A stretch of DNA of 33,443 nt from UBA1227 sp045629305 (GTDB lineage Bacteria > Bacillota > Clostridia > Oscillospirales > Acutalibacteraceae), in contig JAZQQZ010000016.1 of assembly GCA_045629305.1 (NCBI GenBank), positions 1 to 33,443 on the forward strand, in the 5' to 3' direction. The position numbers and the translations under genes are program-made. Shown one piece after another: positions 17,381 through 24,875 of this stretch. The notes under the pieces were generated by a model. That model had not been told where the DNA came from and did no database searches. It saw only the letters and a program-made list of their open reading frames with translations. Every line of letters starts with the position of its first letter. The stretch's first letter is position 1.

Positions 17381-18448
17381 CTACATAAATAGCCTTATGA
17401 GTAAGGCTATAATCTGTGTTCCAATGAAGGTGCCAGTGCCAGCGCCGACAAGCTTTCCAACGCTTATCGGTAACTTGCCTGCCACTTTACCTGTCTCTCC
17501 GTTTACTGCAATCTGATATTCTTTTCCACCGTGTGAGATGTTGAACATCCAAATTGGGAGCATCGCATATTTTGCAACTACGTTGCTGTAGGTTGAGCTG
17601 TATCCCTCGACGAGTTTCGTCTCGTAAGGGCCAGCCTGTGCCTGGGCCTCCGCAGAGAGCGCGCCTTGCGAGCGCTGATGAACTCGGCCCCTTGTCTGCT
17701 CCTCGTCCTCATCATATTCCTCCGCATAAAATCCAGCCATGTATGCGGGATCAAATGGTTTGAGGTTACTATAATCATATGGCTCAATTGCCGACATGAG
17801 ATCATTGTCGAGATTAGCAAGGCCATCTGCTGGGATGCTCTCGAAATTACCTTCAACATCCATATGAACATCGAACATATAATGGTCGATTATCTTATCA
17901 TCACCGCTCCTTCTAGAGTTGTGATTCTCTGCATGAATGTTGACACTTGCATCCTCGGTATATGAGTGAAGCCAGAACGGAGCATAAATGCCCTTGGTCT
18001 TCTCAAGTTCATGGTTGCTCTTAAAAGCACTTGGAGTGAAGGCACATTTGTTGACATATTCTTTATACAGTCTCTTGGCCTCTTCCTCTGTGATTGCAAA
18101 TGGGATTACCTCATCTGGAGCGAAGTCCCCTACAAGCTTTTCTGTGAGCGAAATCGCTCTTCCACAGAAAGCGCAGGTCGTAGCGACCGTGCTCTTCGAG
18201 GTGATGACCTCAGCGCCACAGTTCTTGCACGCGTAGACAACGAGGTCGGATGTGTCTATCTTGCTTGATTCATCAGATGCCCTGTCCTGATCAGTGGTCT
18301 CGCGCGCAATCTTCTCGGCGCTATCCGTCACAACGGCTTCGAGATCAGCCGGTTGATACGACTTTTCACAATACTCGCACTTCAGCGCACCGGCATCCGC
18401 ATCCCAATAAAGTTCTGCCGAACAGTTGGGACAATTATACTTCTTCAA
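17381..18448 (-). CDS. TFIIB-type zinc-ribbon membrane protein (YdjG-like)
   Basis: A 355-aa protein with two N-terminal zinc ribbons: C6/C9/C24/C27 (CPNCSAELYWD...CEYC) and C74/C77/C92/C95 (CKNCGAEV...CAFCG). A middle domain (IYAPFWLHSYTEDASV...YAMLPIWMFNISH) and a hydrophobic C-terminal segment (LVGAGTGTFIGTQIIALLI) follow. B. subtilis YdjG has this architecture and also starts a ydjGHI gene block. The start is TTG at 18448: a perfect AAGGAGGTGA lies 5 nt before it, and the longer frame from TTG 18478 runs through that ribosome-binding site. First gene of a seven-gene minus-strand unit. Confidence 0.82.
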   Translation of the reverse strand: MKKYNCPNCSAELYWDADAGALKCEYCEKSYQPADLEAVVTDSAEKIARETTDQDRASDESSKIDTSDLVVYACKNCGAEVITSKSTVATTCAFCGRAISLTEKLVGDFAPDEVIPFAITEEEAKRLYKEYVNKCAFTPSAFKSNHELEKTKGIYAPFWLHSYTEDASVNIHAENHNSRRSGDDKIIDHYMFDVHMDVEGNFESIPADGLANLDNDLMSAIEPYDYSNLKPFDPAYMAGFYAEEYDEDEEQTRGRVHQRSQGALSAEAQAQAGPYETKLVEGYSSTYSNVVAKYAMLPIWMFNISHGGKEYQIAVNGETGKVAGKLPISVGKLVGAGTGTFIGTQIIALLIRLFM

Positions 18449-18482
18449 GCAAGTCACCTCCTTGACATAATATTCCAAGAAT

Positions 18483-18511
18483 ATATTAACATTTATTTTT
18501 AATTAATACAA
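18483..18511 (-). promoter_or_regulatory. Promoter of the ydjGHI-like/coaX unit
   Basis: TTGTAT (-35, 18506-18511), 17-bp spacer, TAATAT (-10, 18483-18488) on the minus strand, with a leader of about 30 nt to the TTG start at 18448. Confidence 0.55.
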
Positions 18512-18517
18512 TTTTAT

Positions 18518-18546
18518 TTGACTAAAAACTTAAATAATGATAATAT
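18518..18546 (+). promoter_or_regulatory. Promoter of the transglutaminase-like gene
   Basis: TTGACT (18518-18523), 17-bp spacer, TAATAT (18541-18546). Transcription should start near 18553, just before AAGGCGGTG at 18558-18566. It is divergent from, and only 6 bp away from, the promoter of the ydjGHI-like unit. Confidence 0.6.
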
Positions 18547-18601
18547 TTCAAGGCAATAAGGCGGTGTTTATATAAATAAACGAAATATTAGGATAGCCGC
18601 G

Positions 18602-19384
18602 ATGGCCGTGGCCGTGCTCGCATTGGTGATTTTAATCATCTGCTTTGCAGCCAAGGGTTCATCTAAAGCTACATCCGAGCCGGCAAGCCAGGCGCGGCTC
18701 ATCTCTGACTTTACAGAGGAAGAAAGAATAAGAATTGCCAAGGCAAAACTCACTGTGACATCTGACACAGTTGATCCCAACTTAATAACAAAATACGGTA
18801 CTGAAGAGGAATTACTTCTCAACAACGAATACCTCCGCCCTATGGTTACTGGCGAGGAATATGTTGATAACAAAGTGCAAGAAATATTTAGAGAACTCTT
18901 CACAGACGATATGTCCAATTACGAGAAGGTATCTGCTCTCTACACATACATTCACGAGAACTATTATTACAAGACATCCTTCATCGGACCGACGACACAA
19001 TATGCTAAAAATTACGACCGACAGATGGTCGGTCGCTGTAAGGGATTCTTCAAGACAGGTCATGGCACATGCACAGAATATTCCGCATGTTTTATGATTA
19101 TGCTACGTGCCCTCGGATATAATGCCTACTGCGTTCACGGCAGTTTTAGTTCTTCAGGTCAGCATACCTGGGTTGTCGTATATCTCGCAGGCGAAAAGTA
19201 CACTTTTGACCCTGAAGTTGACAGTGTGGTTGCCAAGAGACTCTACGGCGGACAGCTCCGTTACCTCTACTTCTGCCTCGGTCCAGAGGATGAATTTAGA
19301 GCAAAATATCACCCAGCAAATGAGCAAGGTGATATAAATTCATTCGGTAATTTTAAAATTGCCACTGCAGAAGAAACAGAATAA
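18602..19384 (+). CDS. Membrane-anchored transglutaminase-like domain protein
   Basis: A 260-aa protein from this ATG. A hydrophobic N-terminal segment (VLALVILIICFAA) is followed by a transglutaminase-like core with the triad C157 (GHGTCTEYSACF), H188 (GQHTWVVVYL) and D203 (YTFDPEVD). Bacterial proteins of this kind are usually surface cysteine peptidases or cross-linkers; the substrate is unknown. Start is uncertain: the frame continues upstream to AUA at 18572, five bases after AAGGCGGTG, and would add INKRNIRIAA, the basic segment expected before an anchor helix. ATG 18602 has only AGGA upstream. Divergent from the ydjGHI-like unit. Confidence 0.8.
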   Translation: MAVAVLALVILIICFAAKGSSKATSEPASQARLISDFTEEERIRIAKAKLTVTSDTVDPNLITKYGTEEELLLNNEYLRPMVTGEEYVDNKVQEIFRELFTDDMSNYEKVSALYTYIHENYYYKTSFIGPTTQYAKNYDRQMVGRCKGFFKTGHGTCTEYSACFMIMLRALGYNAYCVHGSFSSSGQHTWVVVYLAGEKYTFDPEVDSVVAKRLYGGQLRYLYFCLGPEDEFRAKYHPANEQGDINSFGNFKIATAEETE

Positions 19385-19391
19385 AAAATAA

Positions 19392-19414
19392 GCCTCAGTC
19401 GATCCGACTGAGGC
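19392..19414. terminator. Bidirectional terminator between the transglutaminase-like and M20 peptidase genes
   Basis: GCCTCAGTCG / CGACTGAGGC stem of 10 bp with a three-base loop, followed by CTTTTTTATT on the plus strand and preceded by ATAAAAAATAA, so it suits both convergent genes. Confidence 0.8.
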
Positions 19415-19419
19415 CTTTT

Positions 19420-20796
19420 TTATTCTGCTGTCATCTCACGGATGTAGCGCTTGAAGAAGGCTACGCCCTGACCGAGTGACTCAACCGGGATGCGCTCATC
19501 CGTGGAGTGAGCCGACATCATAATGTCGACAGATACAGTATATGGACTGAAGCGATATACGTTGTCACAGATGTCCTGATAATGATAGGAGTCTGTGCCA
19601 CCCATAACGAGGAATGGAGTTACAACACAACGCTTATCCATGTCTTCCATTATCTCTTTTATCTTCTTAAACGAACGGGAATCAGATGGTGAAAGAGGCT
19701 TCGGCTCACGGCCCTCAAGGCGCTCTATTTCAACATTTTTACCGCCCATAAGTTTCTCAAGTTTCTTCTCAATATCAGCGAGAGTCGTGCCCTGAACAAG
19801 TCGAAAATTGATTGTTGCAGATGCACGCTGAGGAAGCACGTTAGAAGCTGGTGATCCCTCACACATTGTGACTGCCTGACAGGTGCGAATGAATGTCGCA
19901 CCCTGTGGAACTTTAGTCATAGCAAGTGTTATAACTGGACGAAGTGCAGGCATAATTTTCGAGAGATTATTAAGTGGGAACATAAGTCGCTCGCATACGC
20001 TCACGATAAGTTCCATAAAGTAATCTGGCATCTCTGCTTTGAACTGATGTTTCTCAAGACGCTCAATTTTCTTCGCAAGTTCACCAATTGCTGAATGATC
20101 AGGTGGCGCTGCTGAATGGCCACCCTTTCCTTTGACTGTTACCTTGTAGTCGGCATAGCCCTTCTCGCCTATGCCTACGCCTACAAGTACCATGTCAAGA
20201 AGCGGTGGCATTGAGAATGGGAACATTGCGCCACCCTCATCGATCACTGAATCGAAACGAATTCCGCGTTCCTTACACCATGCGACAATATTGAGAGCAC
20301 CACTACATTTTTCGGACATAACCTCCTCGTTATGACCGAAGCAAAGGTAGATGGTGCGCGCCGGCTTAAAGCCGTCCTCAAGGAGAGTTTCAATACTCTC
20401 CATGATGGCGATAAGCTGGTTCTTCATATCTACGGCACCACGGCCCCAGATAATCTCGCCATCATTGTAGCCATCCCATGCTGGATGGGTCCAATCGTTT
20501 TCTGTTCCCTCAGTTACAGGAACAACGTCCTGATGGGAAAGAAAAGCGATTGGCTGAAGGTCGGGATTTGATCCCTCCCAGATATATACGAGGTCAGCGC
20601 GTGCGATGACCTCACGCATTAAAGTCTTGTGTACCAGAGGGAATTTCTCCTCTAAAAATGCGTGGAATTTGTCAAATTCTGACCAGTCAATTAAGTCCTC
20701 ATTCACATTCGCAATTGTCTTGATTTTAATTGCATCAGAGAGCTTATCTGCGACTCTTTCGAGATCAATCATCTCTCCACTAATTTCTTTTTTCAT
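19420..20796 (-). CDS. M20-family metallopeptidase (carboxypeptidase S / PM20D1-like)
   Basis: A 458-aa cytoplasmic di-zinc peptidase; no signal peptide. Metal-site motifs are FLSHQDVVPV (H88), GRGAVDMKN (D123), FGHNEEVMS (E157/E158), VIDEGG (D186) and SAHSTDERIP (H430). The dimerisation domain lies between, with GKGGHSAAPPDHSA. The length and the DWTHPAWDGYNDGEIIWGRG block place it with carboxypeptidase S/PM20D1-type enzymes rather than ArgE or DapE; the peptide or N-acyl amino acid substrate is unknown. AAGGTGA precedes ATG 20796. Single-gene unit. Confidence 0.88.
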   Translation of the reverse strand: MKKEISGEMIDLERVADKLSDAIKIKTIANVNEDLIDWSEFDKFHAFLEEKFPLVHKTLMREVIARADLVYIWEGSNPDLQPIAFLSHQDVVPVTEGTENDWTHPAWDGYNDGEIIWGRGAVDMKNQLIAIMESIETLLEDGFKPARTIYLCFGHNEEVMSEKCSGALNIVAWCKERGIRFDSVIDEGGAMFPFSMPPLLDMVLVGVGIGEKGYADYKVTVKGKGGHSAAPPDHSAIGELAKKIERLEKHQFKAEMPDYFMELIVSVCERLMFPLNNLSKIMPALRPVITLAMTKVPQGATFIRTCQAVTMCEGSPASNVLPQRASATINFRLVQGTTLADIEKKLEKLMGGKNVEIERLEGREPKPLSPSDSRSFKKIKEIMEDMDKRCVVTPFLVMGGTDSYHYQDICDNVYRFSPYTVSVDIMMSAHSTDERIPVESLGQGVAFFKRYIREMTAE

Positions 20797-20829
20797 ACTC
20801 TCACCTTAAGGTTAATTTAATTTATCTTA

Positions 20830-20858
20830 ATTATAAATTAATTATAAAAATTGTTCAA
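20830..20858 (-). promoter_or_regulatory. Promoter of the M20 peptidase gene
   Basis: TTGAAC (20853-20858), 17-bp spacer, TATAAT (20830-20835) on the minus strand. Its -35 overlaps the -35 of the divergent surface-protein promoter. Confidence 0.6.
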
Positions 20859-20882
20859 TATTTTAATGTTTTGTGTTAAAAT
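20851..20882 (+). promoter_or_regulatory. Probable extended -10 promoter of the surface-protein gene
   Basis: TGTTAAAAT (TGN at 20874-20876, -10 at 20877-20882) is an extended -10 element; TTGTTC at 20851-20856 is a possible but over-distant -35 (20 bp). A start near 20889 would place the AAGGGAG site at the very 5' end of the message. Confidence 0.4.
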
Positions 20883-20907
20883 GAACTTTACGAAGGGAGC
20901 GATTATT

Positions 20908-22452
20908 TTGAAAAGAATAATATCTCTATTGCTCTGTTTCACTTTTATTTTTACTTTCACACTTGCAGCCTTTGCTGCTCCAGAGCCTCCTAAGATGCAA
21001 GAGCCTCCTAAGATGCAAGAGCCGCCTCAGGAACAAGTGGAGAAACCAAGTAGTTATAAGAGTGTAAACGAAATCACTACAACACTCGATATCATCGATG
21101 AGACTATCTCCTCCTCCAAGAAGGATGAGAACGCCGTACTTATTAACGGTGGCGACCTCTCGATGGGCAATACTACAATCAGAAGAACTTCTAATGAGAC
21201 AGGCAATGCAAGCCAGTCAAGTTTCTATGGTGTAGGTGCCGCAATACTCACAATCAAAGGTAATTCATATATCAATAATTCAAGAATTACAACCAATGCC
21301 GAGGGTGGCGCAGGCGTATTCGCGTACGGCGACGGCAAATCATATGTCGCCGATACGACAATCAATACCAAACTTGACGCCTCGGGCGCTATCCATGTTG
21401 CCGGTGGTGGCACGCTCTACGCGTGGAACCTCACCGCCAACACTGCTGGCGGATCATCTGCCGCTATCCGCTCCGACCGCGGCGGCGGGACAATGGTTGT
21501 AGACGGTGGTACATATACCACTTCTGGTGTCGGCTCCCCTGCGATTTACAGTACAGCAAACATCTTTGTAAACAAGGCTACACTCACCGCTAAGAATTCA
21601 GAAGCTATCTGCATCGAAGGCAAGAACAGCATCAACCTCTACGGTTGTGACCTCTATGGCAATATGCCTGATGATGAGCAGAATGTCGGTCTCGCATGGA
21701 CAATCATCATATACCAGAGTATGTCCGGTGACGCAGAGAAAGGCACTGGCTGCTTCTCAATGAAAGATGGCTCTATTAAGTCTCAGAAGGGCGACATCTT
21801 CTATACAACCAATACAAATAGTGACATCTACCTTGAAAATGTCGACATCACCCAATATGGAAATGCGACATTCCTCCGCTGCATGTGCAACAACAATGCA
21901 CGTGGATGGGGCGAGCCAGGTTCCAACGGTGCGAACTGCAAATTCACCGGTAAGAACCAAGAGATTGATGGAAACGTAATCTACGACAGTTTCAGCAACC
22001 TTGAGTTCTACTTAACCAGTGGAAGCGTGTGGACTGGCACTCTCCTCGATGATGAATCAATCGTCGGAGAGAACCCAGGCAAAGGCATGGTAAACCTCTA
22101 TATTACAGAGGACAGTAAGTGGACACCAACTGCTGACTGCACAGTCACAAATCTTAACTGTGCAAGCGAGATTCGCGATTCAGATGGTAAACTTGTAACT
22201 ATCATGGATAAGGACGAAAAAGTCCTTGTAGAGGGCGACAGCGAACTTACAATCACTGTAACAAACTACTCTACTGAAGTTGCTATTGAAGAGCCACAAT
22301 GTGAGGACTGGGAAAGCGTAGCAATTGCGAAGCCATCAGGTCTCACTGAGGCAAAGAAGAGTGTAAATTACTACCTCTTCTACATCATTGCAGGAGTTGC
22401 AGTAATCATCATAATCTCCTGTGGTGCAATCATCTTCTTCAAGAAAAAATAA
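20908..22452 (+). CDS. Secreted membrane-anchored repetitive surface protein (probable right-handed beta-helix)
   Basis: A 514-aa protein with a signal peptide at about 1-24 (MKRIISLLLC, then AAFAA/P) and a proline-rich stretch of EPPKMQ repeats at about 26-43. A long region (about 60-400) of short Ser/Thr/Asn/Gly-rich turns follows, such as GAAILTIKGNSYINNSRI, GAGVFAYGDGKSYVADTTI and GTMVVDGGTYTTSG, spaced as in parallel beta-helices. A C-terminal membrane helix (about 488-511) ends FFKKK. No catalytic motif was recognised, so adhesin or wall protein is as likely as polysaccharide lyase. TTG 20908 is preferred: AAGGGAG lies 8 nt upstream and the signal peptide starts there. ATG 20881 lies inside the promoter. 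Confidence 0.75.
   Translation: MKRIISLLLCFTFIFTFTLAAFAAPEPPKMQEPPKMQEPPQEQVEKPSSYKSVNEITTTLDIIDETISSSKKDENAVLINGGDLSMGNTTIRRTSNETGNASQSSFYGVGAAILTIKGNSYINNSRITTNAEGGAGVFAYGDGKSYVADTTINTKLDASGAIHVAGGGTLYAWNLTANTAGGSSAAIRSDRGGGTMVVDGGTYTTSGVGSPAIYSTANIFVNKATLTAKNSEAICIEGKNSINLYGCDLYGNMPDDEQNVGLAWTIIIYQSMSGDAEKGTGCFSMKDGSIKSQKGDIFYTTNTNSDIYLENVDITQYGNATFLRCMCNNNARGWGEPGSNGANCKFTGKNQEIDGNVIYDSFSNLEFYLTSGSVWTGTLLDDESIVGENPGKGMVNLYITEDSKWTPTADCTVTNLNCASEIRDSDGKLVTIMDKDEKVLVEGDSELTITVTNYSTEVAIEEPQCEDWESVAIAKPSGLTEAKKSVNYYLFYIIAGVAVIIIISCGAIIFFKKK
20983..21036 (+). repeat. 18-bp tandem repeat encoding EPPKMQ
   Basis: Two exact 18-bp copies (20983-21000 and 21001-21018) are followed by a diverged third (21019-21036), encoding EPPKMQ-EPPKMQ-EPPQEQ. 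They lie just after the signal peptide and probably form an extended spacer. Exact identity suggests recent slippage or copy-number variation. Confidence 0.9.
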
Positions 22453-22460
22453 ATAAATGA

Positions 22461-22495
22461 AAAAGGTAGTGAACTTCTTCTGTTCACTACCTTTT
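22461..22495. terminator. Bidirectional terminator between the surface-protein gene and tRNA-Ser
   Basis: A 14-bp stem, AAAAGGTAGTGAAC / GTTCACTACCTTTT, with a seven-base loop, then a T-run on the plus strand. It ends 3 bp from the CCA end of the convergent tRNA; the A-rich left arm and flank give a U-run for that strand. Confidence 0.8.
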
Positions 22496-22498
22496 TTT

Positions 22499-22591
22499 TG
22501 GCGGAGAGCAAGGGATTCGAACCCTCGAGATAGCTTTAACCATCTACACGATTTCCAGTCGTGCTCCTTAGGCCAGCTCGGACAACTCTCC
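22499..22591 (-). tRNA. tRNA-Ser (anticodon GGA)
   Basis: The gene is 93 nt including an encoded CCA. The acceptor stem GGAGAGT pairs with GCTCTCC, the discriminator is G, and the anticodon stem CACGA/TCGTG holds the loop CTGGAAA, so the anticodon is GGA (22554-22556), reading UCU/UCC. The T-arm has GGTTCGAATCC. The long variable arm is typical of class II serine tRNA. It begins 8 nt after the stop codon of the ABC ATPase with no promoter or terminator in between, so it may be released from the transporter transcript. Confidence 0.96.
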
Positions 22592-22599
22592 TAATTTAA

Positions 22600-23349
22600 T
22601 CAAAGTACTGCGGCAAGGAAATCCTTGGCACGCTGTGACTTAGGATTATCGAATAATTCTTTTGGTGTTCCCTCTTCTGCAATGATGCCATCTGCTACCA
22701 TGAGAACGCGGTCAGCGACCTCACGTGCGAAGCCCATCTCGTGTGTGACGATTACCATCGTCATGCCCTGTTCGGCGAGTTCTCTCATTACATTAAGAAC
22801 TTCACCAACCATCTCTGGATCAAGTGCTGATGTCGGCTCGTCGAACAGCATAATATCAGGATTCATGGCGAGCGCACGTGCTATTGCAACACGCTGTTGC
22901 TGACCGCCTGAAAGCTGTCTTGGATAGGCATCTGCCTTCTCCTCAAGACCGACACGTTTAAGAAGCTCAATTGCTTTATTTGAAGCTTCTTCCTTAGTCA
23001 TAAGCTTGCAATCAACTGGTGCAAGCATGATGTTCTCTCGAACAGTCTTATGTGGGAACAAATTAAACTGTTGGAAAACCATTCCAATGTTCTCTCGAAC
23101 TTTATTGATATCGACCGATTTCTTATCGGTGATCTCATAACCATCGATGACAACCTTGCCATCGTTGACTTCCTCAAGTCCATTGAGACAACGAAGCAAT
23201 GTAGACTTACCACCACCTGATGGTCCGATAATGCACATTACTTCGCCCTCATAGACTGTAAGGTCTACACCTTTAAGAACTTCGTGCTTGCCGAAACGCT
23301 TCTTGAGATCTGTGACTTCAACTTTTACCTTGTCATAATTAATGGCCAC
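22600..23349 (-). CDS. Polar amino acid ABC transporter, ATP-binding protein (GlnQ-like)
   Basis: ATPase of an amino-acid importer (249 aa). Walker A is GPSGGGKSTLL, the Q-loop is VFQQFNLFPH, the signature is LSGGQQQRVAIARALA, Walker B is IMLFDEPTSALDPEMV, and the H-loop is VTHEMGFAREVADRV, all in order and intact. The PAAT/GlnQ type is supported by FPHKTVRENIMLAP. The start is GTG at 23349 with GAGGAGG 7 nt upstream, overlapping the end of the permease gene by 11 bp; the longer frame from 23379 lies within the permease. Confidence 0.95.
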   Translation of the reverse strand: MAINYDKVKVEVTDLKKRFGKHEVLKGVDLTVYEGEVMCIIGPSGGGKSTLLRCLNGLEEVNDGKVVIDGYEITDKKSVDINKVRENIGMVFQQFNLFPHKTVRENIMLAPVDCKLMTKEEASNKAIELLKRVGLEEKADAYPRQLSGGQQQRVAIARALAMNPDIMLFDEPTSALDPEMVGEVLNVMRELAEQGMTMVIVTHEMGFAREVADRVLMVADGIIAEEGTPKELFDNPKSQRAKDFLAAVL

Positions 23350-24004
23350 GGTTAAGCCTCCTCTCAAGGAGTTTCGCAAGCTTGGACAAGATTGTAATTA
23401 CGATGAAATACATAATTCCAACGATTGCCCATACTTCGAAGTTCCTGTAAGTGATAGAGATAACAGACTTTGCAGAGTTTACAAGCTCTGGGAAGCCGAT
23501 TACTGAAAGAATAGATGTATCCTTAAGTGTAATAATAAACTGATTGATAATACTTGGAATCATAATACGGATAGCCTGAGGAAGTACTACCTGTCTCATT
23601 GCTTTACCGTATGAGAGACCGAGTGAACGAGCTGCCTCCATCTGTCCCACTGGGACTGACTGGATACCGCCGCGGATAATCTCTGCCATATAGGCGCCAC
23701 AGTTGAGACTGAGGCAGATTATGCCGGCATCGAGTGCGGAGAGTGTCATCTCTACGCCGATGGCGTTCAGGCCATAAGGAATTCCAAAATATACGAAATA
23801 TGCGAGAACGATCATTGGTACACCACGGATGAGGTCTACAAAGAGTCTTGCGATTCCGTTGCAAATCTTGTTCTTTACTACAAGTAGAATACCAAAGAAG
23901 AGTCCAATTATGCATGCGAAAACAAGGCTATAGAACGCCATTGTAAGCGTCTGGCCCATCGCAGCGAGCAATATCTTGCCATATGTGCTAAAGATATCGA
24001 TCAT
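23339..24004 (-). CDS. Polar amino acid ABC transporter, permease (HisM/GlnP family)
   Basis: A 221-aa membrane protein with about five hydrophobic segments. The EAA loop that docks on the ATPase reads QMEAARSLGLSYGKAMRQVV (about 130-149). The amino-acid-permease signature ARLFVDLIRGVPMIVLAYFV is near 51-70. It begins MIDIFSTYGKILLAAMGQTL, with GGAGAG 7 nt before ATG 24004. It probably acts as a homodimer because only one permease gene is present. It lies between the binding-protein and ATPase genes. Confidence 0.94.
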   Translation of the reverse strand: MIDIFSTYGKILLAAMGQTLTMAFYSLVFACIIGLFFGILLVVKNKICNGIARLFVDLIRGVPMIVLAYFVYFGIPYGLNAIGVEMTLSALDAGIICLSLNCGAYMAEIIRGGIQSVPVGQMEAARSLGLSYGKAMRQVVLPQAIRIMIPSIINQFIITLKDTSILSVIGFPELVNSAKSVISITYRNFEVWAIVGIMYFIVITILSKLAKLLERRLNRGH

Positions 24005-24030
24005 TATTCTACTCTCCTACCTAAAAAATT

Positions 24031-24804
24031 TTAGCCGAGATATTTTGCAAGAATCTCGTCGTACTTACCGTTTTCTTTAATGTTCTTAAGACCAGCATTA
24101 AAGATATCAAGAAGTTCCTGGTTCTTCTCATTGAAGATTACGAAGCCGTACTCGCCGCCTTCGTTCTCAGTACCCTCTACAACCTTAAGCTTAACGTTAC
24201 CTGTCTTGATAGAATCCTTCATGATAGGTGTATCTTCGAAGCATGCTACGCAAGAACCCTTAGCTGGGCTTGAAACTTCCTGATACATTGTAGGTGAATC
24301 CTCATAGACAACTGTCTCGAAGCCATACTGCTCTTTAAGTGACTCAGCATAAGCTGCGCCCTGAGTGTTTCTCTTAACTGCAACCTTCTGGCCCTTGAGA
24401 TCCTCAAATCCCTTGATGTCAGAATTCTCAGCAACTGCCATGCACTGTGTTGCATTATAGTAACCGTCTGAGAAAATCCAGCCCTTTTCGATACGCTCAT
24501 CTGTGATAGATGCACCAGCGATCATAGCGTCTGCCTGACCAGCCTGGCATGCCTGAATAGCAGCATCCCAGCCAAGGCTTTTGATTTCAATTTTGATGCC
24601 CTGATCTTCAGCAACTGCCTTGATGATGTCTACGTCGATACCAACGAAGTCACCATTTGCATCAGTGTACTCGAAAGGACGGAATACTGTGTCCATAGCG
24701 ATGATCCAAGCCTTGTCTTCTGTCTCTTCAGCAGTCTTAGTGCCGCAAGCTGCGAAAGAGAATACGAAAATCAAAGCGAGAACAAGTGCTAAATACTTTT
24801 TCAT
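24031..24804 (-). CDS. Polar amino acid ABC transporter, substrate-binding lipoprotein
   Basis: A 257-aa family 3 solute-binding protein. A lipoprotein signal ends in FAAC (lipid-anchored Cys20), so it is tethered outside the membrane. PFEYTDANGDFVGIDVDIIK and IAGASITDERIEKGWIFSDG are the conserved blocks of glutamine/cystine/arginine-type binding proteins. The exact ligand cannot be read from the sequence. AAAGGAG lies 8 nt before ATG 24804. First gene of the transporter operon, with a strong promoter directly upstream. Confidence 0.94.
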   Translation of the reverse strand: MKKYLALVLALIFVFSFAACGTKTAEETEDKAWIIAMDTVFRPFEYTDANGDFVGIDVDIIKAVAEDQGIKIEIKSLGWDAAIQACQAGQADAMIAGASITDERIEKGWIFSDGYYNATQCMAVAENSDIKGFEDLKGQKVAVKRNTQGAAYAESLKEQYGFETVVYEDSPTMYQEVSSPAKGSCVACFEDTPIMKDSIKTGNVKLKVVEGTENEGGEYGFVIFNEKNQELLDIFNAGLKNIKENGKYDEILAKYLG

Positions 24805-24834
24805 AACGAAAACTCCTTTAAATGTGATTTATAT

Positions 24835-24863
24835 ATTATATATATTTTGGCGAAATTTAGCAA
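24835..24863 (-). promoter_or_regulatory. Promoter of the amino acid ABC transporter operon
   Basis: TTGCTA (24858-24863), 17-bp spacer, TATAAT (24835-24840) on the minus strand, about 30 nt before the binding-protein ATG. No T-box or riboswitch leader fits in this short distance. Confidence 0.7.
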
Positions 24864-24875
24864 GTAGACTTTTAA

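Noticed and set aside
24805..24834. Riboswitch or T-box leader before the amino acid transporter operon
   Set aside because: Only about 30 nt lie between the predicted -10 box and the start codon, too short for any known leader element.
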